Assembly: GCF_003182475.1 (NCBI RefSeq)
Contig: NZ_QGTS01000015.1
Location: 1 to 64,000, forward strand
Source of the DNA: Mangrovibacter plantisponsor
GTDB taxonomy: Bacteria; Pseudomonadota; Gammaproteobacteria; Enterobacterales; Enterobacteriaceae
DNA: 64,000 bases
Reading direction: 5' to 3'
Part shown: piece by piece, positions 45,901-53,999 of the stretch
Numbering within the stretch: the stretch's first letter is position 1
How the letters are laid out: each line of letters starts with the position of its first letter
Made by a program: the position numbers and the translations under genes
Notes under the pieces: model-generated
What the model was told of the DNA's origin: nothing
The model's input: only the letters and a program-made list of their open reading frames with translations
The model's database searches: none

Positions 45901-46173
45901 AAACTGACGGCGGAGAAGTTGTCACTGGAAGCCCGCATACTGGCTATTGCCGATGTCTTTGAAGCACTGACTGCCGGAGACAGGCCTTACAAAAAAGCCA
46001 AAACACTGAGTGAAGCCATCAATATTTTGCACATGATGGTGAAAGATGAGCACCTGGATAAAGACCTGTTTGAATTGTTACTCTCCAGCGGTATTTATCA
46101 GCGCTATGCCGAACAATACCTGGAGCCAGGCCAGTTAGATGACGTAGATATTCAGCGTTACCTGAAAGCGTAA
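42994..46173 (+). CDS. Cache-SBP3-HAMP-HD-GYP membrane protein
   Basis: A 1059-aa inner-membrane sensor enzyme. Order: TM1 (about 12-35), periplasmic Cache-like domain (about 36-270), a complete SBP_bac_3 domain (about 285-510, with VRVANELDWAPYDFSW and TPQGYAIDLMNML), and a linker. TM2 (about 590-615), a HAMP-like segment and the HD domain (AAWLHDCGKV) follow. The GYP part (GGHHETLKGTGYPKKL, then ARILAIADVFEALTAGDRPY) ends the chain. HD-GYP enzymes hydrolyse c-di-GMP to GMP. More than 100 residues separate the HD and GYP motifs, longer than usual. The amino-acid-binding-like domain suggests a periplasmic ligand controls c-di-GMP breakdown. Confidence 0.9.
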   Translation: MLEKLRHAKFSMKLTVVTIFVALSLLIIAVALAMQFYFAQSFAKDAARTLFTHTALNVSDKIHSLDSETSGLTTLFAQFPGLEKQDTSQPLRPITPAMAQAIRQHPQVYAIYIGYGNGDFYELINLNSSKNLRTVLGATAKDRWLIVNIRNTPAGGQQQSSFYDDAFTLTHQKQSTSQYVANSRPWYLNAMASGTTIKTEPYVFHTTQSSGVTFARRIGTSQNVLAVDISLDTLSVFLQNNRLFKHSETFIFDSDGNVSAQSLSLQPGHTAEQASPIPLTPEETQAVAQMGTVRVANELDWAPYDFSWSGTPQGYAIDLMNMLAAKTGLKLEYINGFDWNTLTMMFQKGKLDVIPAIFQTPQRTEWGLFTQSWQTAPPALITRVNARQLNTLPRLQGRTLAIPAGWSLAEEVLTHFPQIKLMSVEDSLAALQAVADGQADAALETRDVARYLTGLYSIPGLKIHNPVPLFSGSNSSALSMLVSADKPLLRDVLNKAIQSLTPEEKNTLAKRWLTDSPSSAMQRTLVAGIVPSPAFVSLAAQANNTHTAVSQDVVIDGSRYTLFVQPVVSNAGQNHYLGIMVPTDVLLGPYMKKVYLSLAITLLCLALLAPAILYLASMIVTPVRLLSLENKKIRQRQFRDVRPVPSRINELHHLSDSIYNMALSLEAYHANQRALMDAFIQLIAKAIDQKSPYTGGHCARVPVIAMMLAESADKSQLPAFRQFHFANEDQWREFRIAAWLHDCGKVTSPEHIIDKGSKLETIFNRIHEIRTRFEVLWRDAEIRYWQGKAAGEPEDALQAARQARQQQLTDDFAFIAQSNIGSEFMSDDKITRIREIGAQTWTRHFSDREGLSPEESKRLAHIAEKPLPAEEKLLDDKPEHLFPWIKDPAILLSNDMKMTAPPMQANLGEIHNLSIQKGTLTEADRYRINEHIIATIRMLESLPFPKELARIPEIAGGHHETLKGTGYPKKLTAEKLSLEARILAIADVFEALTAGDRPYKKAKTLSEAINILHMMVKDEHLDKDLFELLLSSGIYQRYAEQYLEPGQLDDVDIQRYLKA

Positions 46174-46196
46174 TTCACCGCTGTGGAAGGGTTCTC

Positions 46197-46219
46197 CACG
46201 TGGCCTGACAAGCCACGTG
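46197..46219 (+). terminator. Stem-loop after the HD-GYP gene
   Basis: CACGTGGC and GCCACGTG form a perfect 8-bp stem with a 7-nt loop, 24 bp after the stop codon. No T-run, so termination is uncertain. Confidence 0.4.
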
Positions 46220-46348
46220 AACCTGCATGGGCAGGCAAGCCAATTCATGAAATTCCTTCATTATTCTATTCGTATATCTGCTATTCATTAAATAAACCTG
46301 CCCTGTTTACAATGGCTCATTGTTAACCGGCACCAGGCAGGAGTTTTA

Positions 46349-46801
46349 ATGCGGCTGTTAACCACCATGGCTATTTCCCACCTGCTACTGTCCTGGCTGT
46401 TCATAGCACTGCCAGCCAGCGCATCCACCACCTTGCAAGGGGATACCATGAAATTACACATTATTACTAATAACCAGCTGATTACCGCCACCCTCAACAC
46501 AACACCGGCAGCGCAGGCATTTGCCAAACTTCTGCCACTCACACTGACACTAAAAGATTACGCTGGGGAGGAGAAAATCAGTGACTTACCTGTTCGCCTG
46601 CCCACAGACGGTTCCCCTGCGGGTACTGCGGCCCACAAAGGCGACATCATGGTTTACGCCCCCTGGGGAAACCTGGCGCTGTTCTATAAGAACCATGGTT
46701 ACGCAGCAGGCCTGGTGAAATTAGGGCAGCTCGATAACCCTGACGAACTACCGGCTAAACCGGCCTCTTATACAGCCAGGTTTGAACTGGCTGGCGAATA
46801 A
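46349..46801 (+). CDS. Exported cyclophilin-like fold protein
   Basis: A 150-aa protein with a signal peptide (LLLSWLFIALPASAS, cut about residue 26). It is followed by a cyclophilin-like beta-barrel typical of the TM1367-type family (MKLHIITNNQLITATLNTTP, GDIMVYAPWGNLALFYKNHG). An internal ATG begins exactly at the domain, so the gene could also make a cytoplasmic form, but the secreted reading is intact and preceded by GGAG. Role unknown. Confidence 0.8.
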   Translation: MRLLTTMAISHLLLSWLFIALPASASTTLQGDTMKLHIITNNQLITATLNTTPAAQAFAKLLPLTLTLKDYAGEEKISDLPVRLPTDGSPAGTAAHKGDIMVYAPWGNLALFYKNHGYAAGLVKLGQLDNPDELPAKPASYTARFELAGE

Positions 46802-46973
46802 AAAACACACGAGTCTGCAAGAACAAGGTTGTTCTGCATATCCGTTGGTGAACGAGCACCATCAGAATACTGGCACAGCCTACATGCTGGTCAGAATATT
46901 ATGGGGAATCATTAGGTTACCCCGTTTCGCGAATCAAACAGAACTGACGTTCTTTTCATAACAGGAGAGTATG

Positions 46974-47465
46974 ATGATCCGCTTTACCTCTGCAGTAGCT
47001 GCACTTGTTATGTTCGCTGGCGTATCTGCCCATGCAGAAACATCGCCACATATGTCCATCTCATCGAGTGGTAGCCGGGCATATATTGCCGGCCCTGAAG
47101 CCACCTTCACAGGCAAGGCCTGGATAGACCCGTTATTCCTTTCCCCTAAAACTCCGCAACGTGCCAGTGCAGGTTTAGTCACCTTTGAGCCAGGCGCACG
47201 CTCGGCATGGCATACCCACCCGCTTGGGCAAACACTGGTCATTACATCTGGCACTGGCTGGGTTCAGGAATGGGGTGGCGAGAGAAAAGTGGTGCATGCT
47301 GGCGATGTTGTGGCATGCCCGCCAGGAGTGAAGCACTGGCATGGTGCTACCGACAAAACCGGCATGGCGCATATCGCCATTCAGGAAATAGATGACTCGG
47401 GCAAGAATGTTGAGTGGCTGGAAAAAGTCAGTGATGAACAATACAACCCGGTGGCCGCCCAATGA
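46974..47465 (+). CDS. Periplasmic cupin
   Basis: A 163-aa exported cupin with a signal peptide ([12 protein letters not shown]). The metal-binding motifs are [19 protein letters not shown] and [13 protein letters not shown]. Start chosen at MIRFTS for spacing from AGGAG; an ATG one codon earlier exists. Its stop overlaps the start of the CMD gene (ATGA). Cupin plus carboxymuconolactone decarboxylase pairs are common in bacteria, but usually in the cytoplasm. Confidence 0.9.
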   Translation: MIRFTSAVAALVMFAGVSAHAETSPHMSISSSGSRAYIAGPEATFTGKAWIDPLFLSPKTPQRASAGLVTFEPGARSAWHTHPLGQTLVITSGTGWVQEWGGERKVVHAGDVVACPPGVKHWHGATDKTGMAHIAIQEIDDSGKNVEWLEKVSDEQYNPVAAQ

Positions 47466-48247
47466 AAACCGTCACAGCCATGTTATGCATAGCCATGCTG
47501 GGCCTGGCGGGGTGTGCCCCAAAAGACACAAGCAGGAGTTCTTTACCTATGACAGATAAAACCCAACAGGCCGTTGCTGAAGTTGCACCTGCAATGGCGG
47601 CTTATTCAGATAAATTTATTCAAGATTTATGGAACCGCCCGGCGTTATCGCACCGCGACCGCAGCCTGGTAACACTGGCAGCGCTAATTAGCCGGAAAGA
47701 CACCGCAGAGCTACCCCATTACCTGAATGTAGCGCTGGACAGTGGTGTAACGCCAACGGAAATCTCAGAGACTATCACTCACCTGGCCTTTTATGCAGGC
47801 TGGCCCAATGCGTCTTCTGCCGCCGTTGTCACTCGTGACGTTTTTCAACAACGCCATATTGATACCTCCAGCCTGCCGGGCGCAGACGTTGCGTTCCTGC
47901 CACTGGATGAAGTAACCGAGAATAAACGCGCCACGATGGTTGAGGCCAACTTTGGCAAAGTATCTCCGGGTGTAGTGCAGTACACCACGGATGCCCTGTT
48001 CCGTAACCTGTGGCTGCGCCCGGGCCTTGCTCCGCGCGACCGTAGTCTGGTTACCGTGAGTGCGCTGGTTACCGCGGGGCAGGTGGCGCAAGTGCCTTAC
48101 CACCTGAATAAAGCCATGGACAACGGACTGACTGAAACCCAGGCCTCAGAAGTGCTGACTCAACTGGCCTTTGTTGCCGGCTGGCCGAATATTTTCTCCG
48201 CCCTGCCGGTATTTAAAGACGTTTTTGCATCACGCCACGCGGCATAA
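47462..48247 (+). CDS. Tandem carboxymuconolactone decarboxylase-family lipoprotein
   Basis: A 261-aa protein with a lipobox ([11 protein letters not shown], Cys about 19) followed by two CMD domains (about 45-130 and 175-260). They repeat the pattern RDRSLVT...HYLN/HLNKA...LAFxAGWPN. The CxxC of AhpD is absent, so it is not an AhpD-type peroxidase partner. With the upstream cupin it forms an exported pair of unknown substrate. Tandem, lipidated CMD proteins are unusual. Confidence 0.88.
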   Translation: MKTVTAMLCIAMLGLAGCAPKDTSRSSLPMTDKTQQAVAEVAPAMAAYSDKFIQDLWNRPALSHRDRSLVTLAALISRKDTAELPHYLNVALDSGVTPTEISETITHLAFYAGWPNASSAAVVTRDVFQQRHIDTSSLPGADVAFLPLDEVTENKRATMVEANFGKVSPGVVQYTTDALFRNLWLRPGLAPRDRSLVTVSALVTAGQVAQVPYHLNKAMDNGLTETQASEVLTQLAFVAGWPNIFSALPVFKDVFASRHAA

Positions 48248-48259
48248 CCCCGCGTAATT

Positions 48260-48294
48260 AACTGGCCGGGGTATCGTTCGTTCCGGCCGGTTTT
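48260..48294 (+). terminator. Terminator of the cupin-CMD pair
   Basis: AACTGGCCGG pairs with CCGGCCGGTT (one mismatch pair), followed by TTTT, 12 bp after the CMD stop. The remaining DNA to 48524 shows no supported gene. Confidence 0.7.
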
Positions 48295-48524
48295 CCCGGG
48301 ACACCACTACCTCTCTGCAACAGTGAAACAGCACAGCCTTTTCACTGGTAAAAAACACTCACCCGCCTGATACGGGCAATATAGCGATGATCTTAGGGAA
48401 AAAACCCAGGCAGAGTAAGGCGCAATACGCGAATAGAGTAATGAGATAGTTTCATTAATCAGGCTGTAGCAGAAGAGAGAAAAAAAGCTCAGGAACCCGC
48501 AGAATTGCGGTATAGCAGGCATTA

Positions 48525-48552
48525 AAAAACCCGGTATCAGAACCGGGTTTTT
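48525..48552 (-). terminator. Bidirectional rho-independent terminator of the cold-shock transcript
   Basis: AAAAACCCGGT and ACCGGGTTTTT make a perfect 11-bp stem with a 6-nt loop and A/T ends on both sides, directly after the small zinc-ribbon gene on the minus strand. Confidence 0.85.
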
Positions 48553-48553
48553 G

Positions 48554-48748
48554 CTATTGGTGAATATTGACCTGTGCTGCGTTCACTTTATTGATAAGTG
48601 AACAAACAGTTGAGCCAGACACCATATCCGCTTTGCAAAAAATGCATTTCGCACCAAACGGGTTGCCGTGTTTAACATCGAAAGATGACACACGATACTG
48701 CGAACCCTGGCAGCGTGGGCAACGGAGATGCCCCAATACAGGACGAAT
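48554..48748 (-). CDS. YmcF/YnfQ-type cold-shock-linked zinc-ribbon small protein (probable ATT start)
   Basis: About 64 aa with two CxxC knuckles (LRCPRCQGSQYR and AKCIFCKADM), matching my memory of E. coli YmcF and YnfQ, which follow cspG and cspB. There is no ATG. The first usable codon after the csp stop is ATT at 48748, preceded 4-5 nt by AAGGA, which is formed at the csp stop codon itself (TAAGGAC). E. coli YmcF/YnfQ are reported to start at ATT, so I choose it; a TTG at 48736 is the alternative. It lies on the same mRNA as the cold-shock gene. Confidence 0.75.
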   Translation of the reverse strand: MRPVLGHLRCPRCQGSQYRVSSFDVKHGNPFGAKCIFCKADMVSGSTVCSLINKVNAAQVNIHQ

Positions 48749-48755
48749 GATGTCC

Positions 48756-48968
48756 TTAGAGTGCTACCACGTTTACAGCAGACGGGCCTTTCTGGCCATC
48801 TTCTACTGAAAACTCAACTTTCTGGCCTTCAGCCAGAGTACGGAAGCTGTTGCTCTGAATTGCGGAAAAGTGTACGAATACGTCTTTGCTGCCATCTTCA
48901 GGAGAAATAAAACCAAAACCTTTAGTTTCGTTGAACCATTTAACGGTGCCGATAATTTTGTTAGACAT
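48756..48968 (-). CDS. CspA-family cold-shock protein
   Basis: A 70-aa single cold-shock domain with the RNA-binding motifs [20 protein letters not shown] and [10 protein letters not shown]. It acts as RNA chaperone. It starts at ATG 48968 after TAAGG. The long leader and downstream YmcF-type gene fit the cspB/cspG group. Confidence 0.95.
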   Translation of the reverse strand: MSNKIIGTVKWFNETKGFGFISPEDGSKDVFVHFSAIQSNSFRTLAEGQKVEFSVEDGQKGPSAVNVVAL

Positions 48969-49130
48969 GTTTTTTACCTTATTAATTAAACATTTTACTT
49001 AAATGATTTAATTACAGATATCAATCGGCGTGTTACAGAGAAGACTCAAGAAGAAGGGGTACTCGCAGGAATACACTTTAGAAATGAGGACTACTTTTCG
49101 AACGACTTATAATGATTCTGTGTATCAAAT
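48969..49130 (-). promoter_or_regulatory. Long 5' leader of the cold-shock gene (possible thermosensor)
   Basis: More than 150 nt lie between the start codon and the next divergent gene region. Read on the minus strand it contains TCTGTAACACGCCGAT, similar to the 3' part of the E. coli cspA leader as I recall it. The leader of cspA refolds with temperature. The 5' end is not defined. Confidence 0.5.
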
Positions 49131-49291
49131 CGGTGCTGATTAACGCATACATCTTCCAGGATAACAAGGGTTATTTTTTTATTTACACTTGATTGACTGT
49201 TTCACAGGCAAAACAAATATCTGCACAAACTTCTGGGATTACACAGGCCAAACACGTTAAGCTGTAGGCAGTTAATCACAGAAGAAAATCT

Positions 49292-49483
49292 ATGCAAAAC
49301 ATTAAAAAAAACACTCAAAAATCCTTCCTGGTCTCTATCGAATGCCCAAAATGTGCTGAAAAATCAGAGCACAGCACAGCCCGGGTAAATAAAAAGAAAA
49401 CGCTTATTTGCCCATTCTGTAACGCTCTTTTCCTGCCACCTGAAACTCACTCAAGGCCCGCGGTTTTTTCCCTGAAAAAATAA
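49292..49483 (+). CDS. Small zinc-ribbon protein (YnfU-like)
   Basis: A 63-aa basic protein with two CxxC pairs (IECPKCAEKSEHSTARV and LICPFCNALF), so probably a zinc ribbon. It resembles YnfU of E. coli in motif spacing, but I am not certain. It is divergent from the cold-shock gene, in an AT-rich region. Confidence 0.7.
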   Translation: MQNIKKNTQKSFLVSIECPKCAEKSEHSTARVNKKKTLICPFCNALFLPPETHSRPAVFSLKK

Positions 49484-49523
49484 TCTGATGCAGTAAAATT
49501 TGTTGCCATAAACTGGCGGCTGA

Positions 49524-49552
49524 CGCCTGCCTGTTATTTATACAGGCAGGCG
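49524..49552. terminator. Stem-loop between convergent genes
   Basis: CGCCTGCCTG and CAGGCAGGCG form a perfect 10-bp stem with a 9-nt loop. It lies between the zinc-ribbon gene and the convergent SnoaL-like gene. Weak T-tract. Confidence 0.5.
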
Positions 49553-49583
49553 CGGATTTAACCGGCCAGATTCCCGGCGATAA

Positions 49584-49976
49584 TCAGCCCAACAATGCCG
49601 TACCGTAAGAATTATCAATGGTACATAGCCAGTTTTCTGCTCCATACTGGCGAAAAACGTAGGTTGCACGCCGGCTTTCGGTTACGGTGTTGCCCGCTGA
49701 ATCCGGGTAATGCAGCACCGTTTCCATAATCACCAGAGCGTCACCACCGCCTTCAATAACCTGCATATTGCCCTGCTCCACCGTCAACTGGTGGTGAAAG
49801 TGTTCGGCAATCGCAATAAACGCCTGTTTTATTTTTTCTTTACCCTGAACCACCATACCCGGCTTAATCACCAGCGTTGCGTCATCGGCATAGTAATTCA
49901 TCAACACATCAAAATTACGTTCAGAAATTGCCTGGTCGCAGGCTTTGATAATGCGGCGTAACGGGTGCCTGTCCAT
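49584..49976 (-). CDS. SnoaL-like/NTF2-fold protein
   Basis: A 130-aa cone-shaped alpha-beta barrel protein (YybH/SgcJ type) with NYYADDATLVIKPGMVVQGKEKIKQAF. Family members are enzymes or ligand binders; no catalytic set can be assigned. Start MDRHPLRR has GGGAGAA upstream. It is 48 bp from the reductase gene on the same strand, so possibly the second gene of that operon. Confidence 0.85.
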   Translation of the reverse strand: MDRHPLRRIIKACDQAISERNFDVLMNYYADDATLVIKPGMVVQGKEKIKQAFIAIAEHFHHQLTVEQGNMQVIEGGGDALVIMETVLHYPDSAGNTVTESRRATYVFRQYGAENWLCTIDNSYGTALLG

Positions 49977-50024
49977 ACTTATTCTCCCTGGTTGTTATCT
50001 ACTTCCCCTGGCAACACTTGTGTA

Positions 50025-50915
50025 TTAGCCCGGCCCGTCGCTGCCTGCAGCCAGAAGCGGCACAATCACGTCGCTTATCGGCGTGGGGATACCATGAACC
50101 CGCCCATAACGCTGTATCACGCCATTGCGGATATCCCATTCGAGAGTTTGCCCGGCCACCCGGTCGGCCAGAATAGAGGTGCCTAAATCAGCCGGGGCAT
50201 TTTGAAAGCGCGCGACTATTTCCGCCGGTACCTCATCGCTAAGCTGTGCGCCTTCGGCACGCGCCACCTGCAGGCACTCACGCAAATAGGCATATGCCAA
50301 AGCGGTGATATCGGGCCGGGTGAACATACCCGCCCGGCGGCCAGACAGCACCATCAACCCGGCAACGGCATTCTGCAGCAATTTACGCCAGGCAATAGTG
50401 GTGAAGTCTGCCGCGACATCCACCTCGCACCGCGTCCCTTCCAGTGCGGCCAGCACTACAGCCGTGTGCGGTGTTTCTGGCAGCGTCAGGCGTGGTTTTG
50501 CCCGCAACCAGACCGAGTAATCAGGCTCACGCTGAGCAGGGAACCACACAACCGATGGCAGCACCGCCACCCCGGGCAGATATTCAGCAAACTGCGTTTT
50601 CTGCTCAACCCCATTTTGCAGCGCGCAAACCACCGTGTTTTCATCACACAGGGCAGACAACCACGGCGCTGTTGCAGCCATTTGTGTGGTTTTCACCGCA
50701 ACAAACACCAGCGAGAAAGGCTGTTTCACCTCTGAAGGGTTGGTTAATACCGGGCCAGGTACGACAACCTGCCCGTCGTCAGTACGCAAAGTGAGTTGTG
50801 CATGGGCAGTACGCCCACAAATAACGGGTGTGCGCCCCACTTCATGGAGTGCTGCCGCAACAGTGGTGCCAATTGCGCCAGGGCCGATAAGTGCAATACT
50901 GGATTTGGCTGACAT
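50025..50915 (-). CDS. 2-dehydropantoate 2-reductase (PanE/ApbA)-family oxidoreductase
   Basis: A 296-aa protein with the N-terminal NADP-binding site IALIGPGAIGTTVAAAL and a C-terminal helical domain with the family Lys in WRKLLQNAVAG (about 180). True PanE makes pantoate for CoA; this appears to be an extra paralogue, since panE usually has a different setting. Substrate unknown. Confidence 0.88.
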   Translation of the reverse strand: MSAKSSIALIGPGAIGTTVAAALHEVGRTPVICGRTAHAQLTLRTDDGQVVVPGPVLTNPSEVKQPFSLVFVAVKTTQMAATAPWLSALCDENTVVCALQNGVEQKTQFAEYLPGVAVLPSVVWFPAQREPDYSVWLRAKPRLTLPETPHTAVVLAALEGTRCEVDVAADFTTIAWRKLLQNAVAGLMVLSGRRAGMFTRPDITALAYAYLRECLQVARAEGAQLSDEVPAEIVARFQNAPADLGTSILADRVAGQTLEWDIRNGVIQRYGRVHGIPTPISDVIVPLLAAGSDGPG

Positions 50916-51210
50916 CCTCTTCTCCCCTGATTATCTGCCACCGCGCAGGTGGTCTGAGCGATATAAAACCATCTATACCACGGGAAGATGACAAAAACGA
51001 TGCTCCTATTCAGCGTTCAGTCACCGCATTATGTTAGTAACTATGACAACAACGCTTTCTGCTGGCATTTTGAACCCCCATATCAACGGCAACTTCCGTT
51101 GCAGAGAAGATTAACTACTGGAAGTTGGAGAATGCAAAAACACGCAGTTTTATAGCGGCACAACTGGACACCTTCCTGAATGCTGTTTACCGCCGCCTGG
51201 GAGAATAACG

Positions 51211-51363
51211 ATGGAAAACCTTTGGGCGCTGTTAGCAGGGCTAATCATGGGGGGCAGTTTCGCCTTTTTAAAACTGCCCATTCCTGCCCCACAAAACCTG
51301 CCGGGTATTTTAGGGGCTTTTGGCGTATTTATTGGCGCCGTGCTGGTTCAGCACTTTCGCTAA
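51211..51363 (+). CDS. XapX domain membrane protein, 50 aa
   Basis: Two hydrophobic spans with the XapX (DUF1427) signature LLAGLIMGGSFAFLKLPIPA and PGILGAFGVFIG. Start ATG 51211 after GGGAGAA. Its stop overlaps by four bases the stop of the convergent Nudix gene. Function unknown. The 295 bp upstream (50916-51210) contain no other gene that I can support. Confidence 0.85.
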   Translation: MENLWALLAGLIMGGSFAFLKLPIPAPQNLPGILGAFGVFIGAVLVQHFR

Positions 51364-51857
51364 TCCCCCTGCCGGGCACCCAACGGGGGGAACACACCGG
51401 CACCAGACAGGATTTGGATAATGTCTGCCGGGTAGATTATTTCCGGGCTGCCAGCCAGCGCCTGCATACTCCACCAGCGGTGTTGTTTCATGACTTGCTG
51501 TTCGTGGTGGCTCCAGCCTTCATGGCTGATTTCGCTGTTACCTGCCCGTATAACAAAAAAGCATTCATTTGCCAGAACACGCTCCCCACTGGGTAACAGC
51601 ATTTCGAAAGCGCTTTGTGCAACCGGCTCGCCAACGGTGTCCCGTATTATGCCGGTTTCTTCGCGCAACTCCCTGACTGCGGCCTGGGCAAAAGACTCCC
51701 CATCTTCAACACCACCGCCAGGTGTGGCCCAATAGCCCTGCCCTGCAAGGGCATCATCGTTGTGCTCGAAACGAAACAGTAAAACCTGATGGGCCGGGTT
51801 GATAATTAACAGCCGGGCAGAAGGCCGGGTTCGCATAACAGCAATATCCTTAATCAC
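51360..51857 (-). CDS. Nudix hydrolase
   Basis: A 165-aa Nudix protein with a full Nudix box (GGGVEDGESFAQAAVRELREE then TGI, about residues 46-68). It hydrolyses a nucleoside diphosphate linked to another group; substrate unknown. It is tail-to-tail with the XapX gene. Confidence 0.92.
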   Translation of the reverse strand: MIKDIAVMRTRPSARLLIINPAHQVLLFRFEHNDDALAGQGYWATPGGGVEDGESFAQAAVRELREETGIIRDTVGEPVAQSAFEMLLPSGERVLANECFFVIRAGNSEISHEGWSHHEQQVMKQHRWWSMQALAGSPEIIYPADIIQILSGAGVFPPLGARQGD

Positions 51858-51952
51858 CAGAGTTATTTTCAGCCCCGAAAAACAGCATTCAGCACTTTTC
51901 AGAAAAGGCGCGCGGGTAAACCGGGGATACTCAGTTTACGCAACCGGTGGGG

Positions 51953-52894
51953 TTAATGTGAAGAGACAAAGACCGAAGGCGTGGCCGGTGCCGGCAGCGC
52001 AAAATTGTGCTTCATCCGCGCTATCTCATGGCTGGGCGACAGGCCAAACAGGCGTTTAAATTCGCGGCTGAATTGTGACAGGCTTTCATACCCAACCTGA
52101 GCACAGGCAGCAGATGCAGTCAGGTTGTTTCTCAGCATCAGCAGCCGGGCCTGGTGCAACCGGGTTGATTTCAGGTACTGCATTGGTGAGGTATCTGTTA
52201 CGGCCTTAAAATGGCTGTGAAAGGTTGGCTGGCTCATACCCGCTTCTTTCGCCAGTGCCGCCACATCCAGGCGCGACGCATATTCCGCATGGAGTTTGCG
52301 TAACGCTTTCGCCACTTTACCAAACTGCCCCTGCATGCCCAGTGCACTGCGCAACGTTTCCCCCTGCGCGCCGGTAAATACCCGGTAATAAATTTCTCTC
52401 ACCATCGCCGGGCCAAGAATTTCGGCATCCAGCGGGGAAGACATCACCTGCAGAAAACGTAACACCGAAGCGCTCAGTTGTGAGTCCATGGGGCTGGACA
52501 CCATACTGCGCGGGGGAGCCGCCGGGCTTTTCCCCCGGCCATCAAGCGCCAGCATCAGCTCGGCCGCCAGGCGGAAGTCCAGCCGCATATAAATCGCCAG
52601 CATCGGCTCTTCAGCACTGGCATCGGTTTCCATCGTAAAAGGCACTGGCACGGACACCATCAGGTAGTGCCGGGCATCATATAAATAGACATCCCGCCCC
52701 AGGAAACCACGCTTGCGGCCCTGGACAACAATCACAATACCTGGCTCATATAACACCGGTGTACGCAGAAGCGGGCGGTTGGACCGTAAAAACCGCACGT
52801 CGCCCAGCGGCGTGATGTTGTAGCCTTCCTGCGGCGTTAACTGGCCCAACAGCGCCACCATCTGGCGGTTTACTTGTGCAGAAGTCATGGTCAT
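51953..52894 (-). CDS. AraC-family regulator with AraC_N domain
   Basis: A 313-aa regulator with an N-terminal cupin-like AraC_N domain (about 20-175) and two C-terminal HTHs (about 205-300; AALAKEAGMSQPTFHSHF and CAQVGYESLSQFSREFKRLF). This is the layout of YqhC-like regulators that control oxidoreductases. The divergent SDR gene 160 bp away is the likely target. Confidence 0.92.
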   Translation of the reverse strand: MTMTSAQVNRQMVALLGQLTPQEGYNITPLGDVRFLRSNRPLLRTPVLYEPGIVIVVQGRKRGFLGRDVYLYDARHYLMVSVPVPFTMETDASAEEPMLAIYMRLDFRLAAELMLALDGRGKSPAAPPRSMVSSPMDSQLSASVLRFLQVMSSPLDAEILGPAMVREIYYRVFTGAQGETLRSALGMQGQFGKVAKALRKLHAEYASRLDVAALAKEAGMSQPTFHSHFKAVTDTSPMQYLKSTRLHQARLLMLRNNLTASAACAQVGYESLSQFSREFKRLFGLSPSHEIARMKHNFALPAPATPSVFVSSH

Positions 52895-53053
52895 AGCAAA
52901 GCCCTGGCAACGTGACGGGTATTCAGCATCTCATTCAATGGCTGTTGGTGTCCAGCCAGGTCAGAGGAACAGGCAAACCTTACAGAGGAACCGGGATACC
53001 GCTGCGATGCTCTGAATTCTATCCTGTGTATCCCTTTTGACCAGGAGCGAACC

Positions 53054-53887
53054 ATGAACTCAGCAAAATTACTTTTTATTACCGGTGTGAGTAGCGGCTT
53101 TGGGCAGGCGCTTGCCAAAGAAGCACTTAAAGCCGGGCACCGTGTGGTGGGAACAGTACGCACTGAGCAGGCAAAACAGGCATTTGACGCCCTGGCCCCG
53201 GGCCAGAGTTTTGGGCATATTCTGGACGTAACCAATGTCGCGGCCATTGGCACACTTGCCACCACGATTGAACAGGAAATCGGTGCGGTTGATGTGCTGG
53301 TGAATAATGCCGGTTACGGGCATGAAGGCGTGATGGAAGAATCACCGCTGAGTGAAGCCCGCCACCAGTTTGACGTCAATGTCTTTGGCGCTGTCGCAGT
53401 GATTAAAGCGTTTCTGCCTTATTTCCGGGCGCGCCGGGCGGGGCGCATTCTGAACATTACTTCGATGGGCGGTTTTATTACCATGCCAGGCATCAGCTAT
53501 TACTGTGGCAGTAAATTTGCCCTGCAGGGGATTTCTGAAACCCTGAGTAAAGAGCTCAAGCCATTTAATATTTTCGTGACTGCGGTTCAGCCGGGTTCAT
53601 TTCGTACTGACTGGGCGGGGCGTTCGATGGTGCGTTCTGCGCGCACCATCAGTGATTACGACGCAAGCTTTAACCCAATACGGGAAACGCGTGAAAAACG
53701 CAGTGGGCACCAGCCTGGAGACCCGGCAAAAGCCGCCAGCGCGATGTTGCAGTTAATTAACAGCCCTGAGCCGCCGGTTTCACTGCTATTGGGCAGTGAT
53801 GCCGTACAACTGGTGCGGGAGAAGCTCCAACAAATGCAGCACGATATTGACCACTGGGAAGCATTAAGCCGCTCTACAGATGGGTAA
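53054..53887 (+). CDS. Short-chain dehydrogenase/reductase
   Basis: A 277-aa classical SDR with TGVSSGFGQAL, NNAGYGHEG, active Ser in ITSMGG and YYCGSKFAL (YxxxK). NAD(P)-dependent oxidoreductase for an unknown alcohol or ketone. Preceded by CAGGAG. Divergent from the AraC regulator. Confidence 0.92.
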   Translation: MNSAKLLFITGVSSGFGQALAKEALKAGHRVVGTVRTEQAKQAFDALAPGQSFGHILDVTNVAAIGTLATTIEQEIGAVDVLVNNAGYGHEGVMEESPLSEARHQFDVNVFGAVAVIKAFLPYFRARRAGRILNITSMGGFITMPGISYYCGSKFALQGISETLSKELKPFNIFVTAVQPGSFRTDWAGRSMVRSARTISDYDASFNPIRETREKRSGHQPGDPAKAASAMLQLINSPEPPVSLLLGSDAVQLVREKLQQMQHDIDHWEALSRSTDG

Positions 53888-53942
53888 CTTCCCCCATAAA
53901 GCTGGGGTGGCTCAGGTTGCAGAATAACCGGACGCCAGCCCC

Positions 53943-53978
53943 GTGGCGGGCATGGGCATGATACACTCCGCCCGCCAC
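53943..53978. terminator. Stem-loop between SDR and pectinase genes
   Basis: GTGGCGGG and CCCGCCAC pair across a 20-nt loop between two convergent genes. No T-run; may serve both transcripts. Confidence 0.4.
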
Positions 53979-53999
53979 TGAACCCGGCCTGTCAGGGCG

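Noticed and set aside
48307-48522. 71-codon minus-strand frame between terminators
   Set aside because: No ribosome site, Cys/Phe-rich composition and no recognisable family.
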